A stretch of 64,000 bases of DNA from Musa acuminata AAA Group (GCF_036884655.1 NC_088340.1:8107001-8171000); one strand, 5' to 3'. Shown: positions 21,506-36,234, counted from the first letter of the stretch. Notes: a model not told the origin generated them from the letters alone. Program-made: numbers and translations.

Positions 21506-23109
21506 TCAGGCTGTTGTTGCATCATATTTGGTGACCATGAGACAAAGAGCATACTCTCTATGTACAGTACCACCACGGGCTTCCTCCATACTGATGTCCT
21601 CCTTCACCATTCCAGGTGGTAAATGCCAATCAAAGGAGTAGACGAGGTTGGCAAGCACAAGTTCCACCATTAACATTCCAAGATTCTTACCGGGGCAGAT
21701 CCTTCGACCTTCGCCAAATGGTATGAGCTTGAAATCCTGCCCATTTGCCTCCATGGAGTCATGCATGAACCTCTCGGGATCAAAGACATGAGGCCTCCCC
21801 CACGAATTGGGATCTCTTCCTATCGCCCAAGCATTCACATACATCCATGTTTTGGGTAGAATATCATAGCCATTTAGCTTAAAGTGCTGCATGGTTTCCC
21901 TAGGAAGTAGCAGCGGAGCGGGAGGGTGCAGCCTCATCGTCTCCTTGATGACACACTTCAAGAAATGAAGTTGGTGAAGGTCACTCTCCTCCACCTCCCC
22001 TTTGCTTCCGACACATCCTCTTACCTCGTCTTGTGCTCTCTTCATCAGCTCAGGTTGTCTGATGAGCTCCGCCATCGCCCACTCCACGGTTGCCGAGGTT
22101 GTGTCCGTCCCACCAAAGAAAATATTCTGCATTTGAGCTTGGTTATTATGAAAGAGAAAAGGCGTTAACAAGAACTGGATGGTGTGAAAAGGGTGGCATC
22201 AACTACCATGAGCACTCCTTTGATGTGGTCTTCTGTTAGACCCTCCTCATCCTTTTGCATGCGGAGCAAAGCATCTAAGACGTCTCCGTCCTCTTTACCT
22301 TGTTGCCTCAATCGATCTTGGTGGTAATCTATATGGCGTTGGTAGATGCTATCGAGTTTGAGATAAGCCCTTTCAAGTCTGGATCTCATCCCACTTAGCC
22401 TATCAACCCACCCCAACAATGGTAAGTAATCAGATAAAAACAAGCCACCGACCACCGCTTGGGCTTCTCTGAGCATGTCGTGGAGTTGGATGTCGCCTCC
22501 ATCGTCGAAGCCGGAGCCAAAGGCAGTTCTGCATGTCATATTGCAGGAAAGCGAGCGCAGCAACTCGCTCAGGTTGACCATGGTCGAAGCGCGAGCGTGA
22601 GAACATATCAGTTTCGTCACTCGCTCCATCTCTTCTTTTCTTATGTCCCTAAAAGAGTTGATCTTCCTGGCGCTGAAGAGTTCGACGGTGCAGAACTTCC
22701 GAAGCTGCCTCCATCGTTCTCCGTATGGGGTTAAGGAGACGTCGGAGAAACCGTATGAAAACTTGGAAAAGGAGAGGGGCGAAGGCCGACTGCAGCACTC
22801 AAGATCGTGTGTCTTGAGCACTTCCTTAGCCATCTCCGGCGAGGACACGACGACAACGGGGACTCGACCAAGTTTCAAGTGCATGAGAGGTCCATGTTTC
22901 TTGGAGAGTTCCCAAAGGGAGCGATGCAGCAAGCTGCTCCCCAAGAGGTGGAGGTGGCCGATGACGGGGAGCTTGGGTGGGCTTGGAGGGAGTTTCCAGG
23001 TCGCCGAGCCACCTCTCGCCTTCCGACCTGCGAGTAGAAGTGAAGACAGCAGTGCGAGAACAACGAGAAGAGAAGGGAGAGAGGAGAGCAGGAGGGGAGG
23101 AACTGCCAT
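21506..23109 (-). CDS. P450 gene 2, CYP71-type monooxygenase
   Basis: An apparently intact two-exon gene: exon 1 23109-22207 (301 codons), an 80-bp GT-AG intron 22206-22127, exon 2 22126-21506; 507 residues in all. It has an N-terminal ER anchor (about 4-27), a hinge KLPPSPPKLPVIGHLH, the I-helix GGTDTTS (about 306-312), KETMR (363-366 ExxR), FDPERF and FGEGRRICPG with heme cysteine at about 445. These are the marks of class II plant P450s that use NADPH-P450 reductase. The hinge has S where the plant consensus PPGPP has G, shared with gene 4. Its closest relative here is gene 4. Substrate unknown; CYP71 members act on terpenoids, alkaloids, oximes and others. Confidence 0.92.
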
Positions 23110-23170
23110 GGTTGCGTTTTGTGATGGTAGCTCACTTATGTTGACAAGGGAATGGTAGGAGCGCCTGCTG

Positions 23171-23178
23171 ATTTATAG
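23171..23178 (-). promoter_or_regulatory. TATA box of P450 gene 2
   Basis: CTATAAAT on the minus strand, about 62 bases before the start codon. Confidence 0.8.
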
Positions 23179-23840
23179 TTGTGACACTACTGAGTTGATC
23201 TGTTTTCATATGAATTGCTCCACAACAAGTATTTTATTCTTTTAAGATTAATAAAAATAATAGATAAGATAATTATATATCCAACTAGCAAGAAAAATTA
23301 GATCAAAATTATCTTCCAATGGGAAAACCAACCTCCCAAGCAAACACCAATTTGTCACCAAAGAATCATGTGTTATTTTTTTGTTTTTTTTCAAAAGATG
23401 TTTCTTTAAATAGTTTTTTGTTTTCAATAATATTTCTTTAAATGGTTTTTTGCCTTCAATAATATTCGAATTAGGAGTATCATTTTGAAAAAAATTAAAA
23501 TAGGGGACGTCTTTGGAAAAAATAAAAACTTGGAAACTTTCTCAGAGAAATCCCCCAGGCATCACTATTGGCCTATGATTTCATAATTACGAGGATTATG
23601 TCCCATAGTAAGCTCTTGTCATTAGGATCTTCTTATAATTGACTGATCAATTAATTGAACTATATATTTAATGAAATATCATTAATAAAAAAATATCCAA
23701 AAATATGTAAAGAACTTAAATTAATTATAAATTATCAGGATTATATCAAATAGGATTTTTTTTAGAATAATTTTTATTTGTAAATTATAATTCTAATAAA
23801 GTAAAGCTTTGATCTTCTTCTAATCGAAATGCTCGTTCCA
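23179..23840 (-). promoter_or_regulatory. Upstream region of P450 gene 2
   Basis: AT-rich. One copy of the upstream unit seen three times before gene 1 and five times before gene 5 lies at about 23215-23335 (read on the minus strand). Nearly identical to 38736-39397 before gene 4. Confidence 0.65.
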
Positions 23841-23841
23841 T

Positions 23842-23860
23842 CCCCCCCCCCCCCCCCCCC
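23842..23860. repeat. Poly-C tract
   Basis: Nineteen consecutive C on the plus strand. The same position in the gene 4 unit (39398-39428) has 31. Confidence 0.9.
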
Positions 23861-23902
23861 TAACCTTTTTTTTTGTCCTATTACATAAGAATGCATTATT
23901 GG

Positions 23903-24436
23903 GTGATAAATTTTGATTCACATGCGTTGCGGATTAGGAAACATGTAAATCCTTTCTTTATATGCATTGCTTGGGCAAGGACAAAAGAAGCCTCTACTTT
24001 CGTCTAAAGACATGCACAGACAAATGTCATTTGATCGAGTCTCTATAGTAAATCATTTCTTTTGGATATTTACACAAAACATCCATCATCTGATGGATGA
24101 AGAATAGATGTCATATGATGGATGTGAGTTGCAATGTACATGTCCAATGTTTTACAAGTTAAGGGATAGGTGATAAGTTTTGATTCACATGCGTTGCGGA
24201 TTAGGAAACATGTAAATCCTTTCTTTATATGCATTGCTTGGGCAAGGACAAAAGAAGCCTCTACTTTCGTCTAAAGACATGCACAGACAAATGTCATTTG
24301 ATCGAGTCTCTATAGTAAATCATTTCTTTTGGATATTTGCACAAAACAACCATCATCTGATGGATGAAGAATAGATGTCATATGATGGATGTGAGTTGCA
24401 ATGTACATGTCCAATGTTTTACAAGTTAAGGGATAA
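23903..24436. repeat. 267-bp tandem duplication
   Basis: Two almost identical copies, 23903-24169 and 24170-24436. The sister unit has only one (about 39469-39732), so the duplication arose after the segmental duplication or was lost there. The content resembles a shortened spacer module M. Confidence 0.85.
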
Positions 24437-25854
24437 AGCCAGTTGGAACTCTCATATTTCTATGCTTGGCCAGACTAATAAGATGAAGAAAGGTGTTCGG
24501 GTTTATATTTTGTTTATCATTTTGGGTGTATTTTAAAATTATCCTAATTTGGTTCAACCAATTTGTCATTCTGATTTTCCAGAAATTTTAGATTCAATTA
24601 AGTATATTTTCCACATATTAGTGGTGAAAACTCAAAAACAAATATTTTGTTGATTATTTTTTTAGCATTTCAAAATTATCTCAATTTGGTTCAACCAATT
24701 TGTTATTCCGATTTTCTTGAAACTAATAGATTGGATTCAATTAAATATATTTTTAAATTTCTAATCCAATATATTAGAATATTTGAAGTTATTTAGATAA
24801 CTAAAAGATCATTTAAATAATTATGACCTGATTAAACATAGAATGACTGAGGATACTTTAAGAAGAGAAATATCTCTAGATAATTATGAGAATACTCTAT
24901 ATATGTGATTTGAAATTACCATCTATCCCCTATATATAGATAAGGGGTCCATGTTGTATAAGTGTGTGGAGAAATTGTATCAAATGAAAAATGTGAGTGA
25001 CTATCAAGTGAAAATGTAAGTGACTGTGAGGGCTTTTCTCCACTATATTCCTACCACCTCACAATCAGCTATTCCTTTCTTATCAGTTATCTATCAGTAT
25101 CAAAGAATCTTCTTCTTATAAATAGTATTAGAGTCTATAACATTATATCTATAACTCGTTCCTTTAACATTATGATATATTCGAACAAAGCCCTTCTAAA
25201 CTATATCATAACCTTAAAAACAAAAAAGTTTTACTTTACATTAAAATAAATCTTTAAATGTTTTAATCAAAATGTTGATGTAATATGATAGAATTAGTAC
25301 AATAAAGGGAGGATCATATATGAGTGTGACCCTTCCTCAAATAGTAATCTAATCTAAGACGGCAAGAATAAATCCAGATAAACATATAAAAAGTTTTATT
25401 AATTTTTTAAATATCTTAAGCTATAATTTTAGACTTGATTACCATAGACTTGGGTGCTATAGAACTATGTGATCTCTAATTAGATATCACAACTATAAAT
25501 ACTTTATACAAAGATAAAGTTATTTTATCTTATCATATTATATTTATATTGTTATATTAAAACTCTAGCACATTATCTGAGTAACCTATTTATAATATAA
25601 ATTTTTTTATTATTAGTTGTACCTAGAAATCAATGGTAGTATTATAATCAGTAAGTGTCCTTTGTGTCTTTCATTCTTTCAATTATTTTCTTTGTTTAGA
25701 CCTTTTCTTTGTCCTATATATATAATTTCTCTTAGGAAATCATTAGACAAGGACATATAAACTTGCTTGTCCTTCTTTCTTTTTAATTTTTAATCTATTT
25801 AATTAAGGACAAGAAAACATATCCTCTTTATATATATATTTATATATACCTTTC
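24437..25854. repeat. Cluster spacer S (unit 1)
   Basis: AT-rich sequence nearly identical to 39733-40955 plus 46218-46430, which the copia element interrupts. An inverted, more diverged copy occupies about 35140-36120. No gene found. Confidence 0.75.
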
Positions 25855-26260
25855 TTTCTACCATCAAGCCATGACTTGGGCAAAGAAAAAAGAGCCATCT
25901 ACTTTTGACAACACAGGTTGAGTATCTTCTGGAGATTTCTTTTAGATGTTTGCACAAAATATCTAATCCTTGATGAAGTATTATTACTTCCTCTAACGAC
26001 AGATGTGGTCTGATAACTGTGAGATGCCTTAATAGATGATGTTTCACATGCCAAAGGATAAAATCCAATTGGAACTATAGATTTCTTTTGTAGATGGACA
26101 AAAGATTTAAGCAAGGTGTTGGCCAAGGCTTTTATGATCATAATTTTAGTTGTAGGTCCCGAGTATAGGTATTGAATCTTGATAAGCATAGTTTCACAAA
26201 CTACCAATAAGGTAGATTGAGAATTCTTGACCTCTCGAGAAGGTCTTTATCAAGGTACCA
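25855..26260 (-). repeat. Spacer module M (minus copy, unit 1)
   Basis: Reverse-orientation copy of the module at 10206-10640 and almost identical to 46430-46830. Short open frames differ among copies. Confidence 0.75.
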
Positions 26261-26464
26261 TTGATTGTACATTAGCATACAAGTTAAATTGAAAGAATAC
26301 AATAAAACCTTAACAAGAAGCTTGTATGGAGGAACCCATTTTCTCATAGAAATCATCCACTTATTTGATAAGGTCAAGTGATAGCTTGCACTTAAATTAT
26401 TTTAATTTTTATAAGAATATATATTCTTCTCAACTTATTTGTTCTATTTTAATTAAATTCAATT

Positions 26465-27598
26465 ATTTTAACAAAAGCTCAAGTCAAAGTCGATCGTATA
26501 TTTCAATCCTCCATCGATTTTCATATGACATGAAGCCCATGTCGAAGCGACTACATATAAACTTAATAAAAGAGATGAGAAATAACTGGTTGTAGTACTC
26601 GAGAGTGTGTGTCTTAAATACTTCTATGGCTAGTTCCGTTAAGAAGATGACTATAATAGAAACCTTATAATTGATCTCATATAATAAGAAATTTAATTTT
26701 TGCTTGAGTACATGTGAGTAGGATAACTTAAGTATCTTATAATTAATTTCATATATTGAGAAATTTAATTTTCCACTACCGACTTAGGTGAGAGTTGTTG
26801 AACTACATTAATCATTTTTAAGTATCTTATTGATTGTTGATTATTGATCTTTAGTTTTTTTGTTTTTGTTTTTGACTTTTAATTTTTCTTCTCTCTCTAA
26901 CCTTAACACTAGTGAATATTTATTTTAATATTATTTATTCTATAATCAAACAACTCTGAGTTAATTTTTTATTATTGTAACTATATGTGAGTTTACATAT
27001 TGTAATCCAAGCCCCTTTAACATTAATTTTCTAATCAACAAAATATTAATCACAATAAATCTCACTTTTTTCATAGAAAGATCAAATTTTATTATAGTGC
27101 TAGTTTGTACAGTATAAACCATGCTTCAAGCAGCACAAATAGACCCAGCTAATTTTATCTATATTAAAAAAAAATTGGTAGAATTTGACATCAAATCTAC
27201 TTGGCAAAGATTTTGATAATTTATCTTAAGATCTTGAATTTAAAGCCTATCTTTATTATTTATTCTTTTAAAAAAGAATAATAGATGCATGCGAATAAGG
27301 TAGCAAATGATTACTGCGAATACATCAAAGAATTTACACTCAATATTCTTAATATAGTTCCAAAGAAAACAAGAGGATTCTCCTCGTTCAAAATTTTGAT
27401 TATGATCTCTGCATAACATTCCACTACCAATCTTGATAGTCCAAGTTGATAGCATATTTCAACATAATTTTTGTCCTCATCAGTTTGATAGCATGCTTGC
27501 TGCACGCGGAAGTTGATAGCATATTCATAGGCCAAATGGCTTTCCATCGGAGAATGCATCTCCGGCAATTGAGCTCCAATCATATGAGGAAGTGCCAT
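26465..27598 (-). pseudogene. Decayed CYP71-type P450 relic A
   Basis: On the minus strand the leader and start (MALP, 27598) match P450 leaders. About 950 bases further on (26645-26465) the translation ELAIEVFKTHTLEYYNQ matches EMAKEVLKTHDLECCSR, and FDMGFMSYENRWRIE matches the SDVALTPYGERWRQL region. An in-frame TAG lies just after. The stretch between has no P450 similarity, and no exon 2 remains. The 95-codon frame that begins at the old start is intact here and in relic B, but the two are recent copies of each other, so this says little about selection. Confidence 0.65.
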
Positions 27599-27639
27599 GC
27601 TTGTGCTTTGCGATGGTTTCCTAGTTATTTATAGCTGCA

Positions 27640-29390
27640 TCTCACGCTCAAGAACGAAAGGCCGTGGTAAATGGGGCCTGGAGGGGAGATTGCATGGTCT
27701 TGTTTTCATTTTCTTTTTCACAAGATTTTAAGATGACGGAGGGAGTAGGGCAGAATAATTGATTGAACATTGTCCTAAATTTTCTTCAAACCAAAAAAAA
27801 GTCAACCTATAAAGCATAATTAATTGGTCATGATTATGATCAGAGTCAGCCAGTATGAGTCTAATTAGTGGATCAATTGATAACATAATATATTTTCAAT
27901 AAATATTAGAAATAATAAAATATATCTATCAACTTAAAAAATCCATCACATTCCATTATCAACTCAATAGACCTATCAACTTAAAAAAAAAAAATTCCAT
28001 CAAGTAAACTTAGAGTATTCCTAATTTAATTCAAAATCTTTTATTTTGGTTAGAATCTCAGCATCACATTCCATTATCAATCTTGATATTCCAGGTCAGC
28101 TTTTATAGTCATCGAGTTGATAGAATGCTCGAGTCTCACTAATTTCTTCAAAAATGTAATCAAACATATGAATAAGTTTCTTCAAAAATGATTTAATCTA
28201 TAAATAGGTGTATCCACCAATTAATGATGGCAATATAAAAAAAAATAAATGTATTGTTGTCTCATAAATTGTGAAAGATTTTATATATTGTGTCTTTTTT
28301 TTTAATCAATCAATAAGATCCGGTGGCAGGACAGTAATCCGGCAAAAGTTTTCTCTCTCAAAATTGGAGGCACAATTATCATTCTTTGATCCTATTTAAC
28401 CCCTTCAAATTGGTCAGATATTTTTTTTTTTGACCTTTATACTAACGTTACATACTTAGGACATTACTTGCGGGAGGGGAAAAAGGATGATCAGATTTTT
28501 TGTTTTTGACCTTTATACTAACGTTACATAGGACATTACTTGCGGGAGGGAAAGAAGGATCTCCACGACCATCTTTTTGTCCTAATGTATTATATTCATA
28601 GTTCAAATGCCTTTTGGAGAAGACATCTCTAGGATGTTCTATAATTGTTTAACAAAAATAAGCATATGCTGCTTGTGAGTTGCCTTCACACATTTTTCAT
28701 GTTTCACAAACCAACGAACGAAAAGCAATTCTATCTCATGTTTATCTTGAATCATAGATTGACCAATGAGAAGGCCTAGTTGTTTACGATCATAACTGTT
28801 GCAGGGACACCTCATTTTTCTGGATGTAGGCTCCGCTGTGATCTGGACGCATCGGCATACGTAGAATCTTAATGATCAATGGAAGCACAGTTCCACCAAA
28901 CGCCAAAGAAGTTGGATCAAGCATGGCCAACAATTCTATGCATAAAGCCATGACCATACTTGGACCTATTTTAAGAGATTCTTATTCCATTAGAATACGT
29001 TAAGTCATATAGTAATAATTCTATGCATAAACCGTCCTTCTCTACAGTGATAGCTGCAGATATATCATGAATTCAGCAAAGGAATAGTACAGAAAATGCA
29101 GTATCAAAACAATTGACAATGTGCCAAAAATAACACTTATTATTGTTGCTAACCAAAGCAAATGAAACAGCTGATCGTATGTATACATAACTGTTGATGC
29201 AACCACAATGTGTGATAGTCTGATCAATTCAACTTATATTCAAACTCCTGGAGAGATCTCTAAGACAAACATCAAGTTGAAAGCCCCAAGCATTATGTTT
29301 GCTGAAAACCGAGTTGGTAGAAGCACAAATTTACCGAGCTGGCAAAAACACCTAAAGGAAACAATCCAAAAGAAACATTAACGGACATAT
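27640..29390. repeat. Cluster spacer block upstream of relic A
   Basis: Contains the old promoter of relic A (TATTTATAGC near 27628) and sequence shared with 1-600, 6836-8480 (inverted) and 48240-49690. Near 29250-29310 it resembles the P450 downstream region (CCCCAAGCATTATG), on the minus strand. No gene. Confidence 0.7.
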
Positions 29391-29391
29391 A

Positions 29392-29691
29392 GCTTCATAC
29401 CATCCTCGAAGTCCAAAAAGAGCCATAATTACTCAATGCCATGCCATATGAGTAATTTGTTGATCAATGATTAGCTATCGTGTACATTCATACCTCATAC
29501 CGTCCTCCAAATTTTAAAAGAGCCATAATTAGTCAATACCATGCCGTATAAGTAATCTGTCGATCAATGGTTAGCTATCGTGTATATTCATATCTTATAC
29601 CATCCTCGAAGTTCAGAAAGAATCATAATTAGTTAATGCCATGCCGTATGAGTAATATGCCGATCAATGGTTAGCTATCGTGTACATTCAT
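29392..29691. repeat. 100-bp tandem repeat, three copies
   Basis: AGTAATTTGT, AGTAATCTGT and AGTAATATGC start at 29451, 29551 and 29651, and the flanking sequence keeps the same spacing: three units of exactly 100 bases with some divergence. Absent from the sister unit, which has a deletion here. Confidence 0.85.
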
Positions 29692-29888
29692 ACCTAATCC
29701 GTGATAAGATAAGAACTCAAACTTAGTTGGATTCCTAACCATTGTTTTTTTTGTTTTGTTTCTATGTAAATATAAAAGCTGTCAGATTTTTATGGACTTA
29801 TATATGGAGTATACTCTTTACTCAAAATGGACAATCCAACCCCAGATTTATGAAATAGAGTCACACAATTCTTTTCACTATACAATAA

Positions 29889-29891
<3 letters not shown>

Positions 29892-29979
<88 letters not shown>
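29892..29979. repeat. (TA)n microsatellite
   Basis: About 88 bases of alternating T and A. Confidence 0.95.
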
Positions 29980-29983
<4 letters not shown>

Positions 29984-30843
29984 CGTAATCTCATAAAAAA
30001 TTGTGTATGTTATATAATAAATAAAAAACATAATCATATAAATAACTATAAAATAATTCTTAAAACTAAATAAATAAAATTTTCAGATAAATCATGTTAG
30101 TTAGTGGAGAATCGATAGAAGGAGAGAGAAAATGAATGTCAGTTATATAATGATAATTTTAGAATTTTAGAGAATATCATAATGTACATTACAAATTTTA
30201 AAAGATTTTATTAGTATCACACAAATATTGAAATACTAATGCTACCTCAGTGTGTAGCATCATCACTTGAGTATTTTGCAATGTAGTATTCGGGTCAAAT
30301 ATGATTTTAAAAAATTATCAATCATTAATTTATATTTAAAATATGATTACACTCTTAATATATATTTAAAATATGTTTTCAAATGCATCATTAATCATTA
30401 TCTATCTCAATTTCTTGCTAAGTGATTGTTCATGTGACAAAGGGTAAGGGGGTAAATGAGTACGAGGGAGTCTAGGTCAGACGGTTCTTTTGAGGATAAT
30501 ACAACTGTTGGTGGGGTTTGGTTTCTTCTTAGAGATGACGATGGATGTTGTTTACATGTAGGGGTTGTTTTATCAACGAAGAAAGCTGTTGTTACAATAA
30601 CCTTTGTGTCGAAATGAGTGAAGGATAGATCCTCTTGGAAGCTGTTAAATGTAACCAGGGATATTTATTTTTTTAATACAAATTTACTATTTTTAATATA
30701 ACGTATGTGTGTATAAAAAGTAACCAATGCACCAATTGGTGTTAGCAAATTATATTAGATATAACAGGGATAATTGTATTTGAAACAGTCACAAATCATA
30801 TCACGTGTGTTTATGTTGGTGTATTTCTTGGATTACATGTGTG

Positions 30844-30883
<40 letters not shown>

Positions 30884-31753
30884 TTACGTGTTGGTATGAA
30901 ATTATGGAAACCAAAGCCATTCATTCTATCTCTATCTACTTCAATAATGTTCTTTCCACTCTCTTCTCCATCAAGTTTTTGCCCAATTGTTTTGCTTTTT
31001 TCTCGATACAAACTCACTCCCTTTGTTTTCTTTGCATTCTTGAATGTTGCATTTTCTACTCACTCTTGTTTCTGTTATCAAACTATTTCTTATGTTATCG
31101 AATCGTAATATTCGAGAGATTCTAAAAGAAGTATGAGATCTCGTTCTTTTAAGTTACCAATCTTTTGTTTGCCATGGTAGATATGACTTTCTCCATATCC
31201 ATAATATAACATAATAGTATAATACATGTAATATCCTTAAATTTAAATCATTTGATGATGATTATAAGGCATTACTAGTCATCATCCCGACATCATCCTA
31301 ATGATCTTTATTGACGTTATTTGAGTTTGCCATTATATATGATTATCGCTTGTGTTAAAGCGGAGTAATTTTACTTTCAAAATTCAACTCAAATTCAAAA
31401 ACCTAGTAATCCTAATCTAACTCACATCCAATGTAGAATTGATCAGATAAGGATATGCTGATTAAAATTTTATCCAAAGATATCCAAAAATAGGTCAAGT
31501 ATGCACATTGATGAATACCATGCTCAATCCACCTTCATATGGTAATCAAGAGTGTATCCCTCTATGTCCTGTCCAAAACTAATTGATATGCCGCTACATC
31601 ACAGTGATATATACCCTAACAGCTTCAGTTCAAGTTATCACTCGACTTTAACAGCTTAGTGGATGATTTCTGAGAGAAAATGGGTTCCTCCATTCAAGCT
31701 TATTGGATTATTTCCAACGTACAATTAATACGTTGATAAAGACCTTCTCCCGA
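29980..31753. other. AT-rich spacer, no gene recognised
   Basis: Includes a second TA run at 30846-30880. Short open frames near 30839-31125 have no recognisable product. The part from about 31275 on matches 49705-50218 in the sister unit; 29118-31275 has no counterpart there. Confidence 0.5.
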
Positions 31754-34362
31754 TGTAATAATCGATAATGTCCTTTAATATCAATTAATTACTATAAATA
31801 ATGTATTACCTTATTATTAACTTTTATATTGTGTATTATCATTAAGGAAATAATTAAATTTGGTTTTTGGATAAGTTAAAAATTCTACTAATCAATTAAA
31901 TTATTAATTGATTTATTTCCTAACGAGTGATTTGATTTTTAGGAAATAAATAATTTACATTCTATTTTTGTGTGAAGTATAAGAAATAAATATTATATTT
32001 CTCTAAAAAAATAAAAATAAATTAAAAATAAGAATTAAATTATTACTTACATTTTGGGAAGATCTCATCTTCTCTTATATAAAGGGGACTACTCCTCTCT
32101 CGTTTCTTATCGAGCTTAACAATAGGAGGATTAAGGAGAGGACTTTCGGAGAATATAATATCGAGGAAAGGATAGCCGAGGAGAGGTATGATCTTTTCTT
32201 TTTTTAACTAGCTTTGATTTATATTTTGAAATCTTGATGTTGAGATTGTTATAATTTTTTATGCATAATGATGTTTTAATTTCAAAATTCATGATTAGTA
32301 AATAATGATAATTATTTTGTGATGTTAGAATGATTATTTGATTTATATTGATCTCTTAAGCTTAAGTAAATTTTAATATTGATTTAATTATTAAAATTCT
32401 TATTTTTAAATTAGCATAATAGTTCTAATTTATTTAATTAGATATATCTATGTTTCAATAATTATGTGTGAATTTCTATAATGTAATTAATTTTAAATTT
32501 AAGATCATTAATTTAAAGTTTTAATTAATGGATTTGAGTCCTTCTTTAATAATTTTAAATATTAAAATTTAATTTGATAAGAGGAGTCTAACTAGGGTCT
32601 GACTTGAGTCAAGTTGATCGATCAAATCGAATCGACTCATCCCATGTGGTCATGTATGACCTAGCTCATATGACCAAGTATGACCTAGCTCATGTGACTC
32701 GGCATGACCCAATATATGTGGCCGGGATGGAGCCAGGCCATATAGTATGTATGATTCGACCCATGTGGCTAGGTACGATCCAGTTCATGTGACAATATAT
32801 GACCTAACTCATGTGGTAAGGTACAACCCAACCATGTGGCCAGACATGATCCAACCCATGTAGCTAGGTACGATCCAGTTCATGTGGTCATGTATGACCC
32901 AACCCATGTGGTAAGGTATGACCCAACCATATGACCAGGCATAGGCCAACTCATGTGGCTAGGTACGATCCAGTCCATGTGGTCATGTATGACCCAACTC
33001 ATATGGTAAGGTACGACCCAACCATGTGGCTAGGCATGGGCTAGCTTATGTGGCTAGGTACGACCTAGTCTGTGGTCAGATACAACCTCAACTCATGTGT
33101 CTAGGTACGACCAACTCGTGAGTCAAGCATGACCTAATTCAATGGTAAGACTCAGCCCAATTTATAAGGCTCAGCCTAGTCCATGAAGTTAAGCTTATCC
33201 AACTATACAATTGACATTAAACATATCATCGCTTCTTTTATATAACCTATCGTACCTCAACTAAACATATTACTTGGAACATGCATATGCAACATATGTG
33301 CTCATCCAAGACTCAAGTGGGTTGGTTCGGCTTGGGTTAGCATTATACGACATAGTCTGATTTTCTCTCTCTCTATTGGTTTGAGCTTGTTAATTGATTA
33401 AATCATATAGGTTTGATCAGTTAAAACCAGTTTATGATAATTCAAAACTAACTTGACTAGTTCAAACCTATTTGACCTAATCGAGATCAATCAAATCTAA
33501 ATTAGATCAGTCTAGGATGATTCCAGATCGAATCTATAAAGATTTGAGATTGGTTCTATTAGATCATAATTGAATTGAGTTTGGTTTAAGTCAATTAAGT
33601 TATTTCAATTAGGATTTTGGTTGATTATGGATTATTGAGAGATTGATGTTTCATGCATTTATAGTTTAATGAATTTAAATATTTTATCTAAAGATGTCAT
33701 TTGAAAATGATTATTGGTTTTCTACTATGATATTGATATGATTATTATTATATAGTAGATATGACTAGGCTAGTAGTCCACATTGAAAGTGCAACATGTG
33801 AAAGGAGCTACGGGCTCATCACAATGCGAAGCTACCAATGAACATAGTATAGTAGATTTACATCAAGTATGGTATCTAATAATATTTAATCCTATTGATT
33901 TCTTGATGCATACTGAGTGAATGGATGAGTTAAATAAATGATCATGGATGTTTATATATCTTTGCCGAGGGCAAGTATGGCAATTCCCTTTGGGGATTAG
34001 CAGGCCATCAGATGTGATGGTTAGATGGTTTCTCCATCCGCTATTGGGAGGAACGTGTCCTCACTTGAGCAGGTGAGGGGTACCACTCCATCCGTTATTA
34101 TCAATGCCATATGAATTATCTCCGTCCATTGTTGAGAGGAATCCATCTCATGGAATATGCCTCTTCATCCGTTGTTGGGAGAATGCACATCGGGTGATGT
34201 ACACCTTTGTTATTATGTATGTGTTGTATGTGATCCTGATGTGATCTTTTTGTAATTAATAAAATATTAATTATTATAAAGATAATAATTTAAATTTAAA
34301 ATAAAAAATAAATTATGAATAATAAATTACTGATTTATTATTCTTTTTATAAATCCACATCA
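31754..34362 (+). mobile_element. Unclassified TG...CA insertion with minisatellite (copy 1)
   Basis: Compared with the module at 10206, the sequence between GACCTTCTCCCGA and AGAAAACTTGTAGTTGG is extra. It begins TGTAATAATCGA and ends ATCCACATCA, contains a TATATAAAGG box at about 32078, a 24-bp minisatellite and a GC-richer block near 33950-34200. It codes for nothing I recognise. A solo LTR of a large retrotransposon fits the ends and the promoter-like box; no clean target duplication is visible. Confidence 0.45.
32641..33130. repeat. 24-bp minisatellite (copy 1)
   Basis: About twenty degenerate units of 24 bases of the type CATGTGGCTAGGTACGATCC plus AGTT. Frames through it can stay open because 24 is a multiple of three, which gives spurious short ORFs. 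Confidence 0.85.
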
Positions 34363-34369
34363 AGAAAAC

Positions 34370-34683
34370 TTGTAGTTGGTGGAACTATGCTTATCAAGAT
34401 TCTGTACTCCATGGTGGGACCTACACCTAAAACTATGGTCTCTCTGGCCAACACTTGACTTAAATCTTTTGTCCAGCTATAGAAGAAATCTATAGTTCCA
34501 TTTGGCTCTATCCTTTGAGGTGCGAAACATCAACATCTTAGTATCTTAGTATCTTAGTTATAGACAAAGTAAGGATCGGATATTTTGTGCAAACATCCAA
34601 AAGAAATCTCCAGGAGAGACTCAATCTGCGTGGTAAAAAATAGGGGCCTCTTCTGCCCTTGCCCAAGTCATGATGGTAGAAAG
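34370..34683 (+). repeat. Spacer module M (plus copy, unit 1)
   Basis: Shorter version of 10206-10640, ending at a TA microsatellite. Counterpart in unit 2 at 53085-53378. Confidence 0.75.
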
Positions 34684-36160
<1,477 letters not shown>

Positions 36161-36234
36161 AACCATAAATTACCATGAACTCCTACCATTCCCTTATCAA
36201 CAACATACGCGAGCTACCACCACAAAACGCAAAC

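Noticed and set aside
29756..30073. Frames with long IYIYIY runs (also near 30811 and 34621)
   Set aside because: Translations of TA microsatellites.
32641..33130. CRISPR-like regular repeat
   Set aside because: The 24-bp units are contiguous without spacers and the DNA is plant nuclear; it is a minisatellite.
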